In this document: one piece after another, positions 6,084 through 7,965 of the stretch
Position numbering within the stretch: the first letter of the stretch is position 1
Layout of the letters: every line of letters starts with the position of its first letter
Origin: an uncultured Oscillospiraceae bacterium
GTDB taxonomy: Bacteria; Bacillota; Clostridia; Oscillospirales; Oscillospiraceae
Length of the DNA: 7,965 nt
Assembly: GCA_934589065.1 (NCBI GenBank)
Contig: CAKTNN010000059.1
Coordinates: forward strand, 1 to 7,965
Reading direction: 5' to 3'
The notes under the pieces: generated by a model
What the model was told of the DNA's origin: nothing
Seen by the model: only the letters and a program-made list of their open reading frames with translations
Database searches by the model: none
Made by a program: the position numbers and the translations under genes

Positions 6084-6112
6084 TGTAAGATTCCCGTTGC
6101 CCGTGCGTCTAA
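6084..6112 (+). promoter_or_regulatory. ECF-type promoter of the sigma/anti-sigma operon
   Basis: TGTAAG (6084-6089) and CGTCTAA (6106-6112) are 16 bases apart. This closely matches the TGTAAC/TGAAAC - 16 or 17 - CGTC pattern of Bacillus ECF sigma promoters, with one mismatch in the -35 box. Predicted start is around 6114-6118, immediately before the AGGAGG at 6120-6125. An ECF sigma that transcribes its own operon is the common arrangement, so autoregulation is likely but inferred. Confidence 0.65.
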
Positions 6113-6132
6113 TAAGCGAAGGAGGTGAGGGC

Positions 6133-6618
6133 GTGACCGAATTTGCACACATATATGAAGCCTATTTCAGAGATGTAGAATTGTTTTTGCGGGCCATCTG
6201 CCGGGACGAGGCCCTGGCAGAAGAACTGACAGAGCAGGTTTTTTTCCAGGCCCTGAAGGCGCTTCCCACCTTCCGGGGAGACTGCGATATCCGCACCTGG
6301 CTGTGCGCAATGGCGCGCAACGCTTTTCTATCCCATCAGCGAAAAGAAAAACCCACGGAGAGCATCGATGAGATTCAAATTCCAGACCCCCGAAAAACGG
6401 TAGAAGAACGGATAACGGATCAGGAGCAGGCCATGGCTATCCATCGGATTCTACATGATTTACCGGAGCCATATAAGGAGGTATTCTCTCTGCGAATCTT
6501 CGGACAGCTCTCTTTTGGGGACATTGGGAGTTTATTTGGACGAACGGCAAATTGGGCCTGCGTCACCTATCACCGGGCCCGTCAGAAAATCCAGTCGGAA
6601 ATGGAGGAATTGCAATGA
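6133..6618 (+). CDS. ECF-family RNA polymerase sigma factor
   Basis: A 161-residue extracytoplasmic-function sigma-70 factor with only regions 2 and 4. Region 2 spans about 5-72, including FRGDCDIRTWLCAMARNAFL (47-66), the -10 melting and recognition segment. Region 4 spans about 100-158, with LPEPYKEVFSLRIFGQLSF (110-128) and the helix-turn-helix that reads the -35 box (about 127-150). I start at GTG 6133 because AAGGAGGTGAG (6119-6129) is ideally placed, seven bases from AGGAGG to the GTG; an in-frame ATG at 6064 would add 23 unlikely residues and lie upstream of the ECF promoter. The stop overlaps the anti-sigma ATG as ATGA, so the pair is co-translated. The stimulus is not evident. Confidence 0.9.
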   Translation: MTEFAHIYEAYFRDVELFLRAICRDEALAEELTEQVFFQALKALPTFRGDCDIRTWLCAMARNAFLSHQRKEKPTESIDEIQIPDPRKTVEERITDQEQAMAIHRILHDLPEPYKEVFSLRIFGQLSFGDIGSLFGRTANWACVTYHRARQKIQSEMEELQ

Positions 6619-7658
6619 ATATAACCTGCAACATCATCAAGGATCTGCTGCCCCTGTACGCGGAAGACATGGTAAGTGAGGACAGCAAAGCACTGGTAGA
6701 CGCCCACCTTTGCAGTTGCGACAGCTGTACGAAGGAGCTGGCAGAGCTGAAGAAGGCTCCGAAGGTTCCCGTGGAAGTGGAAACCACCAGTCTCAAGCGG
6801 GTGGAGGATACCATTCGGAAAAGAAAGATGCTCACCGCAGTCACAGCTGTGCTGACGCTGGCAGCTGTGTTGGTCACTGGCACTATTTTTTTGATAACCC
6901 CGGTGTACCCGACGGCCCGGCAGGTCATTGAGGGGGTAGAACTGCGGGAAGACGGCGGGCTGGCGATTGATTATGCAAGCGGAATCATGGGATATGGCAG
7001 CACCAGCTTCGGCAGTGAAGATGACGAATTTATCTGGTGCCATACAACCCGATATGACTGGCTGCGAAGCAGACTGTTTGGCCCAAAACTTTCGAAAATG
7101 ACCCAGGAGGAACTGGAACGCTATGTCCAAAATAACGCCCGGGAAGAAGAGTCGTTTCAGCAGGCCTGGGATCGGATTCTGAATATCCATTTGGAGTATG
7201 GCACATGGAAGACCCCCAATGGAAGTTATTTTCCCAATAATCTGACGGGGGATTGGGAGCTGGTCAGCAGAACCGCAGACAAAAATGTGTGGTATGTAAA
7301 TCCCCATAATCCCACCAGCAATACACTGATCTGGAACGGCGCTCAAAAAGAGACTGACGGAATCCCTCCCTGGATCAGCGGCACCTATCTGATCCTGTTT
7401 GGCTGCTGTGTGTTTTTGGCAGTAGTGCTGCTCCTGACAACCCGAAATCGGAAAGGCCGGAACTGGGAACTGCTCAGATGCTTTGCCGTCCTTGCGGCCA
7501 GCGCGGCGGTATCCATTTTGCTTGTCACCAGTGGAAATCTGATCACCACAGGAAATATGGCAAGCTATAAATGGCCCCAAATGATCATCTGTGAATCGGT
7601 GACCCTCACACTAACGGCATTGATGTGGTGGAAACTGTACCAGACAAATAAGACGTAA
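6615..7658 (+). CDS. Membrane anti-sigma factor with zinc-finger (zf-HC2) domain
   Basis: A 347-residue protein that should hold the upstream ECF sigma inactive at the membrane. The N-terminus has the ZAS signature: C5, then H31-x3-C35-x2-C38 in HLCSCDSC, within the family-typical CNIIKDLLPLYAEDMVSEDS segment. A first membrane helix is at about 72-95. About 160 residues follow (96-253), probably outside the cell and possibly the sensor part; they carry no motif I recognise. Three more hydrophobic segments lie near 254-276, 287-307 and 322-344, so the protein is more membrane-embedded than the simple one-helix anti-sigma factors. The start at ATG 6615 is set by the coupling overlap with the sigma gene and GGAGG at 6603-6607 seven bases upstream. 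It is the last gene of its operon; no regulating protease lies beside it. Confidence 0.87.
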   Translation: MNITCNIIKDLLPLYAEDMVSEDSKALVDAHLCSCDSCTKELAELKKAPKVPVEVETTSLKRVEDTIRKRKMLTAVTAVLTLAAVLVTGTIFLITPVYPTARQVIEGVELREDGGLAIDYASGIMGYGSTSFGSEDDEFIWCHTTRYDWLRSRLFGPKLSKMTQEELERYVQNNAREEESFQQAWDRILNIHLEYGTWKTPNGSYFPNNLTGDWELVSRTADKNVWYVNPHNPTSNTLIWNGAQKETDGIPPWISGTYLILFGCCVFLAVVLLLTTRNRKGRNWELLRCFAVLAASAAVSILLVTSGNLITTGNMASYKWPQMIICESVTLTLTALMWWKLYQTNKT

Positions 7659-7736
7659 ATGACAGCCCCCCTATTTCATGATTCCTGCAAGGAAGAAGAC
7701 CCAGAGATTCCAATTTTCTATGTAATATAAATGTCA

Positions 7737-7808
7737 AATGCCAGCGGCATTGTGTGGCAACCAGTTCAAAAGCTGGTTGCCACATTGTGGGTTTGCCGTG
7801 CAAACCCA
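7737..7808. repeat. Cluster of three adjacent perfect hairpins
   Basis: Three inverted repeats follow one another with one to three bases between them. The first is AATGCC/GGCATT (7737-7742, 7746-7751). The second pairs 7753-7764 with 7773-7784 perfectly (12 base pairs, extendable by a wobble and a T-A pair to a CAAA loop). The third is TGGGTTTGC/GCAAACCCA (7788-7796, 7800-7808, loop CGT). None is followed by a T-run. They lie about 80 bases after the anti-sigma stop and 17 bases before the att-like core; 7659-7736 between shows nothing I can interpret. Confidence 0.65.
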
Positions 7809-7825
7809 GCAACCGCACCCGGTCA

Positions 7826-7835
7826 GCGGCACCAT
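7826..7835 (+). repeat. Putative attachment-site core, right copy
   Basis: GCGGCACCAT repeats the 3' end of tRNA-Leu (4218-4227) in the same orientation. It lies 65 bases before the shared GCATTGGCAGA of the second integrase, compared with 70 bases for the first, so it occupies the same relative place. The bases upstream match the tRNA only loosely, so no tRNA exists here. Confidence 0.45.
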
Positions 7836-7838
7836 CTG

Positions 7839-7873
7839 AAATCTCAGGGCAGTTTTTCTGCTCTGAGATTTTT
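7839..7873 (+). terminator. Intrinsic terminator between att copy and second integrase
   Basis: Bases 7840-7852 pair with 7858-7870 over 13 base pairs (one G-T wobble), loop TTTTT, with a T-run at 7869-7873 for rightward transcripts. The minus strand has no T-run after the stem. It would end the sigma/anti-sigma transcript and sits where the tRNA terminator sits in the left copy. Confidence 0.82.
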
Positions 7874-7965
7874 ACATTTCAGGTAGGAATGCGATGATGG
7901 CATTGGCAGAAGACAGCTTGTTGTTTTCGTCCAAATGGGTGTAGATATTCGCTGTCGTTCCGATT
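7872..7965 (-). CDS. C-terminal end of a second tyrosine recombinase (5' partial)
   Basis: Thirty codons before the stop TAA (7872-7874) read IGTTANIYTHLDENNKL and then SSANAIIAFLPEM. They align nearly residue for residue with the first integrase at 202-225 (IGTTANIYTHLDENSKI, NSANAII) and include the nucleophilic tyrosine of ANIYTHLD. The rest of the gene lies beyond the window to the right. Unlike the first integrase it stops before the terminator hairpin, so its C-terminus is ordinary. It is the first gene of a probable second element at the same site; whether it is complete cannot be seen. Confidence 0.85.
   Translation of the reverse strand, partial: IGTTANIYTHLDENNKLSSANAIIAFLPEM

Larger units (their letters stand above)
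4227..7835. mobile_element. Putative decayed integrated element at tRNA-Leu
   Basis: The interval is bounded by the tRNA-Leu 3' end and a direct 10-base copy of it, and has an integrase fragment convergent with the tRNA immediately inside the left border, the layout of integrative elements using tRNA attachment sites. Its cargo is fic and an ECF sigma/anti-sigma pair. No conjugation, replication, relaxase or phage structural genes remain, and the integrase lacks its N-terminal part, so it is probably immobile by itself. The A+T-rich portion (about 4280-6070) differs in composition from the left flank; the sigma/anti-sigma part is closer to the host. The borders are inferred. Confidence 0.42.

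Noticed and set aside
6064..6132. ATG at 6064 as the start of the sigma factor
   Set aside because: It has no ribosome binding site, would lie upstream of the ECF promoter and adds 23 residues not typical of sigma factors; GTG 6133 has an ideal AGGAGG.
6582..7580. Long minus-strand reading frame of 332 codons opposite the anti-sigma gene
   Set aside because: The plus-strand gene has clear domain signatures, coupling and a ribosome binding site; the antisense frame has none.
662..7784. Hairpins at 662-693 and 7753-7784 as copies of one dispersed repeat (both have CAACC and GGTTG within the arms)
   Set aside because: The shared part is only about five bases per arm and loops and flanks differ; chance likeness is sufficient.

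Overview
The window looks like a chromosome segment from a Clostridia-type member of the Bacillota, probably a gut Oscillospirales relative. The reasons are a paired DnaD-type and DnaC/DnaI-type helicase loader, strong AGGAGG ribosome binding sites, sigma-A promoters with 17-base spacers, fairly G+C-rich coding sequence, and an ECF promoter of Firmicutes type. The genus assignment is inference.

Left part (1-881): the 3' end of a gene of unknown function that enters from beyond the window. It is followed by about 220 bases without a gene but packed with inverted repeats, ending in a strong intrinsic terminator at 854-881. Middle part (947-4087): a good promoter drives four tightly overlapping genes: dnaD-like, dnaC-like, a phosphoglycolate-phosphatase-like HAD hydrolase, and a YfbR-like HD 5'-deoxynucleotidase. 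Three stop/start overlaps imply one coupled operon joining helicase loading to phosphate-ester and nucleotide housekeeping. A separate promoter then drives tRNA-Leu(UAA) at 4140-4226.

Right part (4227-7965) looks like accreted mobile DNA at the 3' end of this tRNA gene. Convergent with the tRNA lies a tyrosine recombinase that has lost its N-terminal part, and whose reading frame runs through the tRNA terminator into the tRNA itself. Abutting it on the same strand is an apparently complete Fic AMP-transferase-like gene in visibly more A+T-rich DNA. Divergent from fic is an ECF sigma factor translationally coupled to a membrane anti-sigma factor, with an ECF-like promoter just upstream that suggests autoregulation. 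After the anti-sigma gene come three back-to-back perfect hairpins, a 10-base copy of the tRNA 3' end (GCGGCACCAT), a second terminator, and the C-terminal end of a second integrase closely related to the first. The order core, terminator hairpin, convergent integrase thus occurs twice. I read this as two elements integrated one after the other at the same tRNA-Leu gene, the inner one (about 3.6 kb) being decayed.

No CRISPR array, rRNA or complete insertion sequence was seen. The points most worth a second look are the tandem tRNA-Leu attachment structure, the integrase frame read into the tRNA, the ECF promoter, and two clusters of strong hairpins that no gene explains.
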